Positions 36,101 to 49,006 of a DNA stretch of 64,000 nucleotides are shown in pieces. The translations under genes were made by a program, and so were the position numbers. The notes under the pieces are model-generated. The model did no database searches. It was not told the origin of the DNA and was given only the letters and a program-made list of their open reading frames with translations. The stretch is from Neurospora tetrasperma FGSC 2508. Lineage: Eukaryota; Ascomycota; Sordariomycetes; Sordariales; Sordariaceae. Where the stretch lies: the NCBI RefSeq assembly GCF_000213175.1, contig NW_009799179.1, positions 7,549,981 through 7,613,980 of the forward strand, in the 5' to 3' direction. Each line of letters starts with the position of its first letter. Position 1 is the first letter of the stretch.

Positions 36101-39100
36101 CTGCCTAGTGACACCGACTTCTTCTCTCCAGCACAACATTTCAGAAGAGCCCAGGCTCCGAAGTGCCCACCGTAGAACCGCAACGGTCGTAACCTGAAGG
36201 TGCCGAAAGGAAAACGAAACCCAGCCCTGAAGGTGCCCATCGGGTACTGTATGTACTTGAGGATTTGGGGTCTGGAGAGAAAAAAAAAAGACCGGGCTAG
36301 GCTTCAAACCTTTGGCACAAGCCACAAGCATGTTCCTGGATACTCTATCCATGTCACTGTTCGTGTTCAAAAACTCCAGTGAACTCCACACTCCGGCCGA
36401 CGGTAGGCGGAAAGCGGAGATCGCACTCTGACCAGATACTGACTCAAGTGACTCTTCATTTTTGGTAGTGGTATGAACTTTACCGCTACAAAGGTAATTC
36501 GCAGTGGAGAGGAGGAGAGGGTGTTCATCCCCACAACGGGCATGGTAATTGTGTCTGAAGATTTTAGACAACATGCAGACGAGCCAGAGCATGGATAAGT
36601 AGAGTACAGGTACACATGCGACACAGAAGTTTGGGACAGGACGGAGCAAGGAAGAGAAAGGGCTGAACGGTTCCCTTTGCGAAACGCACTGCACCGCACC
36701 GCATCTCAGTGCCTACGTACATGTACCTTGCTGTACGTGTTATGCAGCAGTGCTGTGGGATATCACCGTCGCACTCCAGTTTCCAATGTTTGAAGAACCT
36801 CGCTGATGGATGGTACTCTCATTCAGCTCGGCACTCTCCCCCTCTCTCTCTTCTTCAGCGAGGCTTGATACAAGATAGTATCGGAACAGGCCGTAGACCG
36901 CCAGCAAAACCTCAGTATCGGGAATCTCCTCTGGCCGGCTGGCGAATATGAGATATACGATAAACCTCCCGCTGCCAGTGAACCGTGTTTTGAGATATGA
37001 AAATGGTTCCTGATAGGCTGACGGTGTGCTGCAGGCTACGTCAATTAGAGATCGACCTCTCGTCGTCGCCTGGGGCCGTGCTGAAGAAGGCCGGCATTCG
37101 CCTCATTGCGACACGCTGTGGCCGCAGTCTCCAACCAACTTTATCAGTTTGATCATAGAGTGCTTCTTTCGCTTATCGATCCCGTCTTGGTGTTTTGATG
37201 GGTTCGTCCCGTTCATTTCTCCTTCAGCAAACCGGCAAGGGCCGCCGTTGAAAGCCACCTTCAGAAGCTGATGCTCAGTTTCACTGTATGTAACCCCCAC
37301 GGGCCAAACACGCACTAGCAATCCTGCCGCGAGGTGTGGTATCTTTGGACGCTTTGGTCTGATAGTGGTCACCCAGCTGTGTGATGGAAGACTGTACCGG
37401 ATTCAATTCCCCTCTGTATTCAATACTGCACCAGAAATTCGTCAGAGCGTCATTTCCCGCGGAAGGAGTTGTTTAACGTGCCAATCGGGAAAAGCTGTCG
37501 TTGCCAGATCCAGACCACAGAACCGTGCGTGACATGTCGTCGAATTCCATCCCACATGGCGTCTGCATGCAGGTTTGCATAGTTGCATCACCACTTCAGC
37601 CATGTCAGTCTTGGCAAAAGATAGGCGGCCCCTCTTCTCTTCTTCGAACCCTGAAAGGGCCGGACGGACGACGACCGCTGGCTGCCCACTGGTGGTGTTT
37701 CATAACCCACGGAGTGACGATCTCAAGTCAGGAAAACGTGCGATGGACCGAATTGTTATGATCGTCCAGAGCTAAAATAGGGTAAGCCTCAATTGACATG
37801 TAGCGCTGCTAGTTGGAGTGGAAGCTTTCGGGAGCTTTCACCAATGCAGGCTGTTCTTCCTATCTCGAGCGAAATCTCATATCGGGGTCGGTCGCTGCGA
37901 GAACCTAATCCCTGCTAGTCGCCGGTTACATGACCTATCGTGGGGATTCCAGGGTCCCCTAGTGCGCTCTTACATGATATCAAAAGTCAGCTCAATTCAA
38001 TTAGCGCATAAAACAGATTTGGCCTGTACTAGTACATGGCAGATCGAGGCATATCAAAACCGCAATTTCCAACCTGAGAAGGTTGAAGTTGTTGAGATGA
38101 GCAGCCAAACCCTACGTTCTGTCAAGGCTCCCCTCACACGAGCCGAGCTCTTGACTTCCTGCCCTACCTCGAGACGGCAGTGTACATAGTACAGAGTGAG
38201 TGCTTCAGAAGAAGGCATGGCGTGGGAGGTCTGTGACGCAAAAGACCGGAAACCAATGTAACACTTTGCCGAGGGTCAAAAAGATTAGCGTGATACTTTT
38301 TGCTTACATAGTAGTGTAGATACACACAGTACTGAAAACCAGGGTTTCTCGCCCAGCTATAAGTGCGATTTCTTTCGTAGACCTTCGACTCTCGCCACCG
38401 AGCTGACGAACAGCGCCTTCACAAGATGCTTGTTTTCCAATCCCACTGCAGCAGAGGGTAAACAAGATGTGCCTTCCTCGAGTATGGTCTAAATAGAAAC
38501 CGGCCGCTACGCCGACCCGCTGGCGGCGAGCCAGGGACTTGAAGAGAGGTCTATTCTAGGAGGGCACTGGACGGGTTTAAGAGGCGACTTTTGTGGCCCG
38601 TCTTGTCCCCGTCGAGCCGTCTTGCCCTCGCTGCGTGACATTATGGCAGCCAGAACGACAAGGTCATTCCTGTCATCCTGTCTTATGAGCCTGCAAGGTC
38701 CGACAGATTCGGGCCAATGCCGTCCATGCAATTCCACTTCTCGAACATCGCCGGTTCCCACATCGCCAAGGATCGCAACCCACCATCTCCACGCGAAGCT
38801 GGGCCCCGGGTGGCCAGCCATCCCATCTCTTCCCTTCTTGGGACAGCTTGTCCGCCGCCGGTCGGGAGATAAGAAATTTTTTATCGGTTTTTTTGAGCCG
38901 TTCCTTTGGGATTTTCGGCTTCCCACACGCGCGGACTGGTCCCCGGTCGGGCTAGCATGCGCCTAGGGTTCCCCATCTGGTAACGTACACTAGACCTAGG
39001 TATGTACCTCACAATCTTTGCTCTTCGTGCTGATTTATAAAGATGGGCCGCCTACCTCTAGGCCTCGGTCGACTCTTAAGGATTTCTCCTTCCTTCACCA

Positions 39101-39428
39101 ATGCTCTTGCGTCCCTCGCTAGGGTTTGGTGAAAGCTTCGGCAACCGCTCAATGCAAACGTGCTTTGCGCGCCGTCAATAACAACATCGAACCAACCTAC
39201 CTTTCACGTCGACCGTCCTCCACTCAACACAACGATCTTCAGTCAGTTAAGGGATCCGACCAAGATAATCCCCTCTCCGCCAACTCGATCACTCATTGGT
39301 CCAAGCTACATACAAACTCTCACGAATCGTCCGTGCTCTCGCTCGGCTGATCGTCTCCCATCGTCTCGTCGACATTCAGCATCACCCGATTTTCGAGATT
39401 TCGCAGCTCGCTGCACCGCCTTGCAAAG
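33109..39428. other. 6.3-kb gene-poor region
   Basis: The longest stretch without a confident gene. It contains a weak secreted-protein candidate at 34366-34782, a basic frame of 112 codons at 35649-35987 (minus), a 212-codon frame at 36056-36694 (minus) of unconvincing composition, and the pyrimidine-rich leader of the purine permease gene (about 39060-39428). Short GTAC/TAGGTA words recur (36714-36735, 38990-39007). No tRNA or rRNA found. Confidence 0.5.
34366..34782 (-). CDS. Possible small secreted protein
   Basis: From the ATG at 34782 a 138-codon frame begins with a signal-peptide-like segment (Arg2, then a Leu/Thr/Pro hydrophobic stretch ending SCALS). A good intron signal follows within the frame: donor GTATCT after codon 102, a TTCTGACTA branch and acceptor TTGCAG. 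If spliced, the protein ends at about 104 residues. A second minus-strand frame in the middle (Cys-containing GQCPRHPDGTCPTEDWW) looks equally protein-like, so the exon structure is unclear. No family recognised. Confidence 0.25.
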   Translation of the reverse strand: MRLHSPLTPLTFLLTLSLLPSCALSRSIIRHMSIIRIRPGGTTHKDWYWPVDTFGFLIPPKTRWKRATLAGGNVPDIPTEPAQRRTGGQIFPRRLGINGCARGILIETILAMKATATVVLTTITISCSPGIDAAISLR

Positions 39429-41498
39429 ATGGGGAAAGTGGGTGATTGGGTTGACACTGTCAACTGCAAGGTTGCCGCCAGCAAAGTTGGATATTGGTTC
39501 AAGCTGGATGGCTCTGGACATGTGAGCGCCGTTTTTGGGAAATGAGTGGCCGCCTGCCTCTTTGCTAAAACGTCGCCAACAGCCCAAAGAAAGGAAGGGG
39601 TCCTACTTCTTCACCGAGATGCGTGCTGGTCTCGCGACCTTCTTCGCCATGTCGTACGTTTAAACCACCTCACAAACGATATATGTGTACATGTATATGT
39701 ATACGTATATATATACCAGTCTATCTGGGTGCGGTTGTTAACGCTTGTGGCAGGTACATCATTGCCGTCAATTCAAGCGTTGTTTCTGACACTGGAGGAA
39801 CTTGCGTATGCACGGCGGATCCTCAGGTGGACAGGTGGTGTATCAATGACCCGACCTATGCTATCTGCAAGGCCGAGGTCAAGAGAGATCTCATCACCGC
39901 CACCGCCGCCATTGCTGCTTTCGCTACTTTCTTTATGGGTCTCCTCGCCAACTTGTAAGTTCATGATTCTCTTGATCAGTTTTCCGTCTTGGCTTGCTGA
40001 CAATCAAACAGGCCTATCGGCCTTGCGCCTGGCATGGGTTTGAACGCCTACTTTGCCTACACCGTCGTCGGATTTCACGGCCAGGGTCTTGTTCCCTACC
40101 AGGTTGCCGTTACTGCCATCTTCGTCGAAGGCTGGGTGTTCTTCGGTCTTGCGCTGCTTGGTATGCGTCAGTGGCTTGCTCGGGTTATTCCCCGGTCCAT
40201 CAAGCTGGCGACCAGCGTCGGTATCGGGTTTTTCCTGACCCTCATTGGTATGACCTACTCTGAGGGTATTGGTCTCGTGGTTGGCGATACCTCGGTGCCC
40301 CTCGACCTTGCTGGTTGCCATCCCTCCTCTCGCGACAGTGTCACAGGTGCCTGCCCTGACAGTGACAAGATGCGCAACCCTACCATGTGGATCGGCATCT
40401 TCTGCGGCGGTGTTCTCACAACCGTGCTCATGATGTACCGCGTCAAGGGTGCCATTATTGCCGGTATCATTCTCATTTCCATTATCTCGTGGCCCCGCAC
40501 CACCGAGGTCACCTATTTCCCCTACACCGCTGTTGGCGACGATGCTTTCGATTTCTTCAAAAAGGTTGTCGACTTCCATCAGATCAAGCACGTCCTCAAC
40601 GTTCAGCAGTGGGACATTTCGGGACACGGCGGACAGTTCGGTTTGGCACTCATCACCTTCCTCTACGTCGACATTCTCGATACCACCGGTACCATGTACG
40701 CCATGGCTCGCTATGCCAGCCTTGTTGATGAGGAGACTGGTGACTTTGAGGGTTCCACCATTGCGTATGCTCTAACTGTCTTCTCTGTGTCTTTCTTGTT
40801 CGTCGATTGCTAACATTGTTTGTGTCTGTAGTTACATGGTCGACTCCGTTAGTATCGCCATTGGTGCTATTCTGGGTACTCCCCCCGTCACTGCCTTCGT
40901 CGAGTCCGGTGCCGGTATCGGTGAGGGTGGCAAGACGGGCCTCACAGCCATGGCGACTGGCGTGTGCTTCTTCATCGCCATCTTCTTCGCCCCCATCTTC
41001 GCTTCGATTCCCCCGTGGGCCACCGGCTGCGTCCTTATCTTGGTCGGCTCTATGATGGTCCGCGCTGTGACGGATATCAACTGGAAGTACATGGGCGACG
41101 CCATTCCAGCCTTTGTTTGCATTGCCCTGATGGCCTTCACCTACTCCATCGCCAACGGCCTGATTGGCGGTATCTGCCTGTACATGCTCCTGAACGTTCT
41201 CGTCTGGATCATTGAGAAGGTGTCCGGTGGTCGCATTGTGCCCCAGAACAAGGAGTTCAAGGACCCATGGGTGCCCGACTTTGGCAGCATTATCCCCATG
41301 TGGATGGTCAACGTTGCCAAGGGCAGGGCTCCCTGGAAGATGGATGAGCCGGTCAGATCGATCGAAGGAACCACTGGGCCAGAGCCAGTGCTGGTTGGAG
41401 AGAAGGGCGAGAAGGGTGACAGCTCCGCCGGATCGAGGCCAGATTCCGCGACCGAGGTCCCAGCTGAGCTCGTCAACGAAAAGGGCGCCCATCATTGA
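39429..41498 (+). CDS. azgA: AzgA-type purine (adenine/guanine/hypoxanthine) permease
   Basis: Five exons, 39429-39521, 39583-39653, 39754-39954, 40012-40764 and 40832-41498, give 594 residues. All four introns have consensus ends (GTGAGC, GTACGT, GTAAGT and GTATGC donors; CAG or TAG acceptors) and continuous frame. The protein is highly hydrophobic with about 12-14 membrane helices. AzgA-family motifs are clear: GMGLNAYFAYTVVG after the third exon junction, YVDILDTTGTMYAMAR in the middle, and VESGAGIGEGGKTGLTA after the last intron. Charged residues in these motifs line the purine site in the NCS2-like fold. Family knowledge: AzgA members are H+ symporters of hypoxanthine, adenine and guanine in the plasma membrane. 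The soluble tail is rich in Lys, Glu and Ser (EKGEKGDSSAG) and may carry turnover signals. Expression of the Aspergillus homologue is purine-controlled; no such site is identified here. Confidence 0.94.
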
Positions 41499-42648
41499 TG
41501 ATGAATAACATGAAAACATGAATGATTTGGATCTAAAAAAAAATGTGGAATACATTCAGGATACGAAGGGTCGTGATGAGGGCGGGCGTTTGTAATAGTT
41601 CATAGATAAGGGGGTTGTAAGATAATGGCTGGCGGAAAATGATGCACCATGACCGTATGGTTGAAGATACCAAAGATACCTAATAAACAATTCAATGAAC
41701 ACCTGGGTTTCGAGTTCCCGACAGTGCTTCAATGGGATTGATTACATCTGCCAGAACCCCTTCCATTAGACGGAAAGACTAGTTTCACCAGATAGTTCAC
41801 TGCCGTCTGCGTTTGCGAATCCTGCCGCCTGGCATCTGGCTCCGAAGTTCAGTGCTGAGCTTTTGTGCTGACGTGTGATATTCATTTGATTTCGTTATTA
41901 AAGGTAGTCCAGACTTCAGTACCTCTCCCTTGTGCTTTTCTCAACAGGTACGGGAGCGGCGGGATGGCCAATTGGGCGGAGAGGTGACGAGAGGGGGTTT
42001 GAAAGAGGACAAGGAGAAGTGAGTGAGTGAGTGAGCTGTTGATTATGCTGATGGAGTGTTGAAGATGAATACATGTTGAAAGGAAACGGTTGGGGTTTTG
42101 CATGAAAGGTGTGGCACATGCCATCACCTTTTGCATCCTTGTGTGTCCATCTGGTCTGTCTAGGCTTTCCTCCCTTCGTGGCTTCAGTTGCCACCCCATA
42201 AAGACAGAACCCCTACCTATCCATCCATATGTAGCTCGGCTTCTTCCTCCTCCTTCTCTTTCAACTTTCATATTTTGTGACCTTCGTCAAACCTTTGGTG
42301 CGCCAGCCCTCTGTGTAGATGAGCTGTGATAGGAGGAAGGTGAGTTGATGAAAACATGGTTGGGCAGGAAGTGCAGTACATGATTTGATTAAACACTACT
42401 TACTATGCTATGTGCTTTGCAAACGTCAGCGCGTAGTCCCGTTTCCCTTACAGCTCGTTTCCTTCCTCAACACCTATTCTAGTTTACAAGTTCATACAGA
42501 TAATACCTTGATCACCCATGCTTCGGCGAACCTCCCTCAATTTCTCATGGAGGCAGTAAATACCCCCTTGTTTTCGCTTTCAAACCAAACACTCTTCGCT
42601 CACGGTCCGGATAACCGAGCTTCGCAGTAAGTGAACAACAAACATAAA
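41499..42648. other. Convergent spacer between permease and BAR-SH3 genes
   Basis: 3' ends of both genes face each other across 1.1 kb. A GAGT-rich stretch (about 42019-42035, repeated gtgagtgagtgagt) is a tetranucleotide microsatellite. No gene recognised. Confidence 0.5.
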
Positions 42649-44373
42649 TCACACCGGCTTACAATAATTCGCCGGAAAATTGCCCCTCCTCCCATTCAAC
42701 TCCCCAACCCACCAATCCTGATCAGTATTCGTCTTCTTAATAATCTTGATCTTGTCGCCCTCGTTAAACGCAAGATCTCCTGCGCCCTGCCCCGCAAACG
42801 TATACTGCGCAACCACGTATTCAACCAGTTGCTGCTGGCTTGTGATCCGTTTCGGCGGCGGTGGTGGAGGGGGTCGCTTCTTGGCTACCGCAAGAGCAAA
42901 GTAATCGTTTCCATTTCCGTTTCCGTTCCCATTTGCACTGCCAGCATTCCGAGTAGCCTGGGGGCTATGGGCCCTGTTGATCGACGGAGTGGTCGTCGAA
43001 GGAGAGCTCGGAAAGGGCCTGTTGTTCTCAATCATGCCGCGGTCTACCGAGCCTCGGTCGCCCAAGGCAGTAGCCGCGGTGAAGTCGGTGGGCGCTAGGT
43101 AATCGAGTCTCCTTTGTTGGTTCTGGCTGCCAGAGTAACCAGAGTAAGAGGAAGCCGGCGGGCTGGAGGCATAAGAAGATCGATCGGATGCCGCGGGTGA
43201 CGGGGCGCGGGAGGGGTAACCACCTGCAGAAGGGATACGCAAATTGTTGCGTCCGGGTTGACTGCCTCCGCTGCTGTAGGTTGACGCCGCACCGGACGTA
43301 GACGGCATTGGTGAAGTAACGCGACGCATGTCGTTTCTCCCAGGTATTATGGCGGAAATCCGGCGGCTTGGGCCCTCAGGGGCCTGTAGAGCCATGGGTG
43401 AATGGGCAGCTTTGCCGCGGGCTACGATGCTGACGGACTCGAAATCATCCCGCGCGGGAACGAAGGCAGCTTCCCATGCCGCCACCACATCGGACATGGG
43501 AGGCGGAGGCGAGGGGAACCCAGACTCCATGCAGTAGCCGTGAATGGTCGTATAGTATAGCCCCAGGAGGCGATTCTGGATGAGAACCAAGGCTGCAACC
43601 AGAGAAGGTACCAGGCTGAAGGAAGCGTTTATGATGGGGGGCAGGGTCGACTGGAGGTGTTCGTCTGCGATGGCGAACTCCTATGTGCATAGTTAGTATG
43701 GCTGATCTGAATCAATCAAGTGGACTGCCTGTGGCTAGAGTAGACTTACATCGCCTGCCTGGGCCATCTCCACTTCAGCCTTGGCCAACGAAGCTTCCTC
43801 CTTTGGAGTCCTTGTGTGCTTTTTGTGAAGCTTGCTGACTTTGTCCTGGGCCCTTTCGTAATCCAGCCTCTTGTTCTCTCGTTTCTTGATCGTTTTGCGA
43901 ATTGGGGCGATACAATCCCGTGCTTCCACAGCCGGTCGAATCACCCGGTCTTCAATTGTGCCAATTTCCTCTGCCAGCTCCGACTTGAGTTCGCCAAAGG
44001 CCTGTTTCAACCTGTATGTCCGCTCGAGTTGTAGCCGGGGTGTAGGAACTGATTCGCGTCCATGGCCGTCGGAGGCGCCAACAATCGGGTCGTAGAGGCC
44101 TTCGAGCTCAACGACAAACTGCAGCTGGTGGTGGACGATTGAGGCCCAGGCATCCTTCCAAGCTCTGGAGTTTTCGAGGAGCTGCACCACGAATCCAAGT
44201 CAGCACCAGTACAATAGGGTGGCCGGTTGAGCGGGGATGAACAGCAATGCTGAGCTTACCCTTGCGAGGAGCTGGTCCGCGTCTTCGTACTCCTTCAGTA
44301 GAACAGAGACCGCAGCATTGTTACCGGGGCCTTTGCTTCGAAGCTTTGTGAATTGGCGCTGCACAGACTGCAT
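42649..44373 (-). CDS. BAR-SH3 adaptor, amphiphysin/Rvs167-like paralogue
   Basis: Three exons, 44373-44260, 44181-43750 and 43680-42649, all phase 0, give 525 residues. Donors are GTAAGC and GTAAGT; acceptors are GTGCAG and CATAG. I start at the MQSVQRQF methionine because it matches the usual start of this fungal family and no ATG lies in frame upstream. Residues about 5-240 form a BAR-type helical bundle (LLENSRAWKDAWASI; ELEGLYDPIVG; RPAVEARDCI; KKRENKRLDYERAQD; ESGFPSPPPPM end). A Ser/Pro/Gly-rich disordered linker spans about 265-460, and a C-terminal SH3 domain lies at 466-525 with EGD, DWWVGE and GNFPANY motifs. Family knowledge: such proteins bind curved membrane and recruit actin and endocytic partners at cell tips or endocytic sites. 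A His/Pro-rich stretch (PPPPPPKR) directly before the SH3 could be an internal ligand. Confidence 0.9.
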
Positions 44374-45844
44374 CGTGTCTTGTTGGGCAGTGCGAAAGTA
44401 GGCGAGCGACTGGGACACCTTTTGTTGTGTACCTCGATTGCCTGCTGTCTAAGTCGGGATCGATTGGAGGCTAGATAGCCAGAGACAAGACACCCCTGAA
44501 AAGATACAAGGCGAAGCCAATGCTGATCCGCCGATCAATGGGTGATAGATCGAAGCTTTTTGGAGAAGCGGTTTTCGATGCAGATGTCCTTGTCGGAGGA
44601 TGAAGTGGATTTGCGATGATGACGGGCATAGGAAAGAGGTCCTGTCGTGAAAAATGTTGTTCGCGACAACCCCAGGGTGTTGCAGAAAGGCAGGACTAGG
44701 GAGCTTGAATTAAGCAATGACACCACCGTAACGCTTGGCCAGAAAACTCGGTTGATGACTGTATGTCTCAAGGTAGTATCGTAGAGCTAAAGAAGGTAAG
44801 ATCAAGTGCTGAATTGGGTTGAAAAGCTGACCCTTCGCCCAAAGGATAGCTCGGAGCAGGTAAATTAATAACGAAATTGGACATAGGTAGGATAAAGAGG
44901 AAGTGGAAATTAGAGATGACCACCTATGAGTAGTCAGTTGTTTATGGAGACTCTAACTAGACTTCTAGGTAGCAGTGACGGCTATAGACGACGGGATAGT
45001 GATGGATGGGTACCTAGGTATATACGAGCATCTATGAATGCGTCGTCATCCTGTCTGTTCTTTTGACATTTGACTGGCATGGCCCAACACGAGCTGGCAG
45101 AAGAGGAAAGAGGGACCTGAAAGTCATAATGATGCCGGCCGACGGACCGTGGAAATGAGGGGGCGCCGCCGTGCAGTTGCATCGATGCGCTGCAGAAACA
45201 GAGGTGAATGTGTTGAACTTCAACTTTCCAAGGCCTTGAAGACATCTGCCTTGATGCAGTGCTACCGACGACTGCATAAACACAGCCTACTAGGTATGTA
45301 GGTCTGCTCCTCGGTAACACTCACAAGAATAGGTAACGACAGAAGATCTGGTGAACTTTTTGACAGCGCCACCCAAACTGGGCTCCAGAAGTGGAATGGG
45401 AGGAACACAAATGACAAAGGGCTGCTGCTAGCGTAGCGTCACTGCCATGGCGCGAAACAGGGGGATGTCAGACTTGTTCTTGGCAACGCGGGCGGGTGAT
45501 TGCAGCACTGCCTACTTCACCACATTGTAGTCACCTGACTGCGCGCTTGAACGCGCCTTCCTTTGCTGAAGCTACCCGTCGTCGCGTCCACCTGGCTGCG
45601 TTAGTTGCCCCTGTGGAAATTTGGGATACCAAAGGACAGTAGACAACGGGACGTCTGCCTCCAGGGCCCCGACCAGGACCTGATTATTCTGCGCTTCGTT
45701 CGACGAATGCATTGATTCCTTCAACTCAACAAATTTGAGGCTCACAGTCGGGCTATCCGCCACCACATCGACGACTGCCAAACACAGTCGATAGCGGGAC
45801 AATAGGACGGTCGTTCCCTTGCGACATGCCCATCGTCAGCCGCC
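44374..45844. promoter_or_regulatory. Divergent promoter between BAR-SH3 and DUF2439 genes
   Basis: About 1.5 kb between divergent starts. It is unusually rich in CTAGGTA/TACCTA words: near 44884, 44967, 45011 (perfect 10-bp palindrome TACCTAGGTA) and 45290-45301. A minus-strand frame of 112 codons and others here look like chance. Confidence 0.5.
45011..45020. repeat. Perfect palindrome TACCTAGGTA
   Basis: 10-bp self-complementary word in the divergent promoter; related words occur at least three more times within 420 bp. May be a transcription factor site or a common intergenic word. Confidence 0.7.
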
Positions 45845-47040
45845 ATGGCATCGGTCGTGTCCTCCGGGCGCTCGGATGCTGGGGCTAGCGAGACAAGCAG
45901 CACTGCCGAGGTGCTCGAGTTCCTCTGCCTTTTCACTCACGACTTGAAAAGGAAGCAAAAGAGGTGGCAGGACGGCCGCCTCAAGTACCACACCTTCAAC
46001 AGGCGCGTCATGGTCTACGATGACCGCGGAAATTATGTTGGTGATATGCACTGGCGTCGTGACTGGGACTTCGACGAGGGCGAAGAAATTGAGCTGGAAC
46101 GGGGCGGCGTCATCGTCCAAGTTGCCGAATGTGTGGCACGTCAGCAACAAGATCTCTCGGAATTAATAGACAAACGGGCGAAAGAGAAGGAGCAGCGCCA
46201 GGCGCTGATAGCATCACGGCCAGCCCGTCCTACTCCCGCGCATACACCCCTCCGAGTCACACCGAGGAACACTGCTCAACAGGATCACTTCCAACTTCGA
46301 CACCGGCCTCTAAACCAGCTTCTTGGCACCCCGACAGGCCACCACGGTCGCGCTCTCGTACCAGACGAATCACCTTTCGAACAACGACACGACGTCGGTG
46401 GATCCAATGATGGGACTGACAGCTCTAGGCCGTCAAAGAGGAGACGGTATGAAGACACACCTCCCAGCAAGATGGGCTATGCACAGAGTTTGTTCGGCGC
46501 GTCCCTGACCTTGTCCGGGGCACCTGCGAGCTCGGCACCATTGCGGCGCCCTGTGGTAGCCAAAGTGCAGACTAGACGGGAACCTTCTCCACCACAGGAG
46601 GCTGGCCCTCGGCAGCAAGATGAGAGTGATGCGCCCACTCGAACGACCCATACCATGCGTCCTAACCGCATGACGGCTCTCAGACTTGATAACATGTCAC
46701 GACCGAGACCAGCACCAGCGGCACCACCTGAAGAGGGTTTGTTCGTGTCACAAGAGGACCACAGTGATCCTGTTTGTGAGACGTCAAATCGGGACGACCA
46801 GAGACATCACACAGAGGACAGCAATACCCGCCCTTATGGACGTTCGAGTTTCGTTACTGGACCCACTACGAGTGAAGCAGCATACAGTTCCAAGTCCCTG
46901 CAAATTACCAAAGGAAAGGGTACATTGACATCGAGCATCGGAAAGGGCTCTGAATTGCTAAACAACAACAAGAATGCAACCTCTGTGCGCCCTCGTTTGA
47001 CATATTCGAAGAAGGACAAACAGACCATCATCCTGGACGG

Positions 47041-47071
<31 letters not shown>

Positions 47072-49006
47072 GAAAATGAAGATGGCCGTAAGCAGCGCAG
47101 TGATGCCTCTCCACCTCCCAGATCAGTCATTGGGGGTAGCTCGAAACGTGCCGCTCCTGTTGCAGGGGAGATACATGACAACAAACGCAAAAAGACTACG
47201 TCCGTGAAGAAGTCCGTTACCGACAAGGGCGCTCGACAAAAACCACAGAATGAACCAGACCCGGTGACAATTCAAGATGAACCAATGGCGGAGCTAAAGA
47301 TCAAATCACGACAGAAGCGTGGTTTATTAGTACTGTCAGAGAAACCGAAGAGAGCCCAACGTCCAACCAAAAGCCCCAGTAACCAGGTTGCAGTCGAGCC
47401 CATGGAGACGCGTACAACAAACGACAAATCTGCGGTTTATCAACAGAGTGTTCCCGACGACTCAGACGATGACCCCTTCGCTTGCCCAGTGCCTGTCATC
47501 GACACCATTTTGCCACGAAAAAACAAATCGCGAGATAGTGGACGACCTGGACTCCTCTCGGAGTCTCACAGGGACCGACCCGTCGCAAAGCAAGATCAAG
47601 GCGAGCCAGCCGCTGTCGCCGCTGCGAATTCACAGGCAAGCCCAGCAAAGAATAGGAATCAGCAAGAAGGCCAAACTTTAGTGAGCGACTCCGACTACAC
47701 TTTGAGATCCCACCACTCTCACGCTGCCCAGAGAAAAGAGAATGCTCAGCCAAAGGAAGTCAAAGCCAAAAAAAGCCTTGAACCTCCTGAACCCAAGGGG
47801 AAAGCACACATCGAAGTGGACAGCGGAAAAGAAGACGAAGAGATATCAAGATACCCACGAAGGCGTAGAACCACACGAATACCAACCGAGCCCGTGTCTA
47901 GTGATGAGAGCAAACCCGACGAGCCTGAATCGGCTGCAGAAAGTGCTGACGAGGAGCTACCCCAAGTTCCTGTTGGTCCACGCTTAGCCAAGCTCGCCAG
48001 GAAAAGCATCAAGAGCAGAGAGGTGATTGGGTTCGTTCCTTCTAGCTCTCCAGTCATCAACATACACAAACACGCCGAACCAGTCCCTGGTCATATCCCA
48101 GGAGAGTCTCGTTTAGTGGCTGAGGAAAGCTCAACTTTGCATAGCAGCAACACGAAAGATGACATTACGCCCCCGAGCCCAAAGGTAACAGTGGCAGAAG
48201 ATCACACAGGACGCACTGAGAAGCCCGAATTGATGTTACCACTCTCTGGTTTAAAAGACGTGGTTGATCCCGCTTCCCTACAACAACCCAACGGGGTTTC
48301 TGAGAAGACCTCTCTTGTAGTTACGAGTAGTGACAGCAACAACGCCACTCCTGGAGACGGCCCCTCGGCACTATTCACGGATAAACAAGCGCCTGGCAAT
48401 GTACTTACCGGCCACACCTCAAAGGTTGCCAACAAAACAAGTGGCAACGTTCCCGCCGATAATGCGGCATCGGCCACAGTCCGCAAGCACAAATTACAGA
48501 TGGCGCAAAAGATTAAGGAACCTCCATTGCCTATGCCAGATCAGGCAGGCTGTGATGATGGATCAGAAACTAAGGAATTCCGAGCAAAGGGCGAAACGGC
48601 AATGTCACCTTCACACGAGAGTCGTGTGAAGGACAAACGCCAAACTGACATTGCCGTCAGTGTTCCGGTTCCACTAGATGGTTCTGTAAAGACAAAGTCG
48701 CCCGTTGACAATTCATCCACCTCTGTTGCTACAGCGCGGATCGTAAATCCAGCTACAAGAGGTCGCAAGGCAGCACTAAAGTCTCATGCAGCAGGCCAGG
48801 TACCGCAATCCCTTCTTCCTGCTGAGCCCGCTCCAGCGCGTGTAGTTCCACGAAACCGTGAACTATCACGGCATGAGACCACAGGATCCGGTGCTGAAGA
48901 ACGGCCAAAGCGGAAGATGACCTTTCCCGGCTTCACTTCTGCTCGAGCAGGCGGCCCGTGGAGCAGAGAGGCACATGACCTATTGGAAACGGGGCGACCG
49001 GTTTGA
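45845..49006 (+). CDS. DUF2439 / Mte1-ZGRF1-Dbl2-like DNA-repair protein
   Basis: Single exon of 1053 codons with a good start context (CCGCCATGG). Residues about 22-105 form a DUF2439 domain: LEFLCLFTHDLKRKQKRWQD opens it, followed by YHTFNRRVMVYDD, the acidic EGEEIELERGGVIVQV, and a helix with E-L-I-D. Family knowledge: in yeast Mte1, fission-yeast Dbl2 and animal ZGRF1 this domain binds D-loop or branched DNA and works with FANCM-type helicases (Mph1, Fml1) at replication-fork or telomere damage. The remaining 940 residues are predicted disordered: Lys/Arg and acidic runs (poly-Asp at about 47040-47055 in the DNA), several basic nuclear-localisation clusters (RKQK, KRRRYED, KRKKTT) and no GRF zinc finger or helicase domain. 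The C-terminal end repeats the basic RKMTFPGF...RAGGPWSREAHDLL segment, which may bind partners. Length is larger than in yeasts, as in other filamentous fungi. Confidence 0.88.

Noticed and set aside
36056-36694. 212-codon minus-strand frame
   Set aside because: Mixed residue composition without hydrophobic periodicity or motif; weak start context; lies in a gene-poor region.
37396-37415. GGATTCAATTCCCC resembling a tRNA T-arm
   Set aside because: No cloverleaf can be built around it; no D-arm or anticodon stem at the right distance.
40653-41555. 300-codon minus-strand frame over the purine permease
   Set aside because: Antisense shadow of a GC3-rich membrane protein gene.
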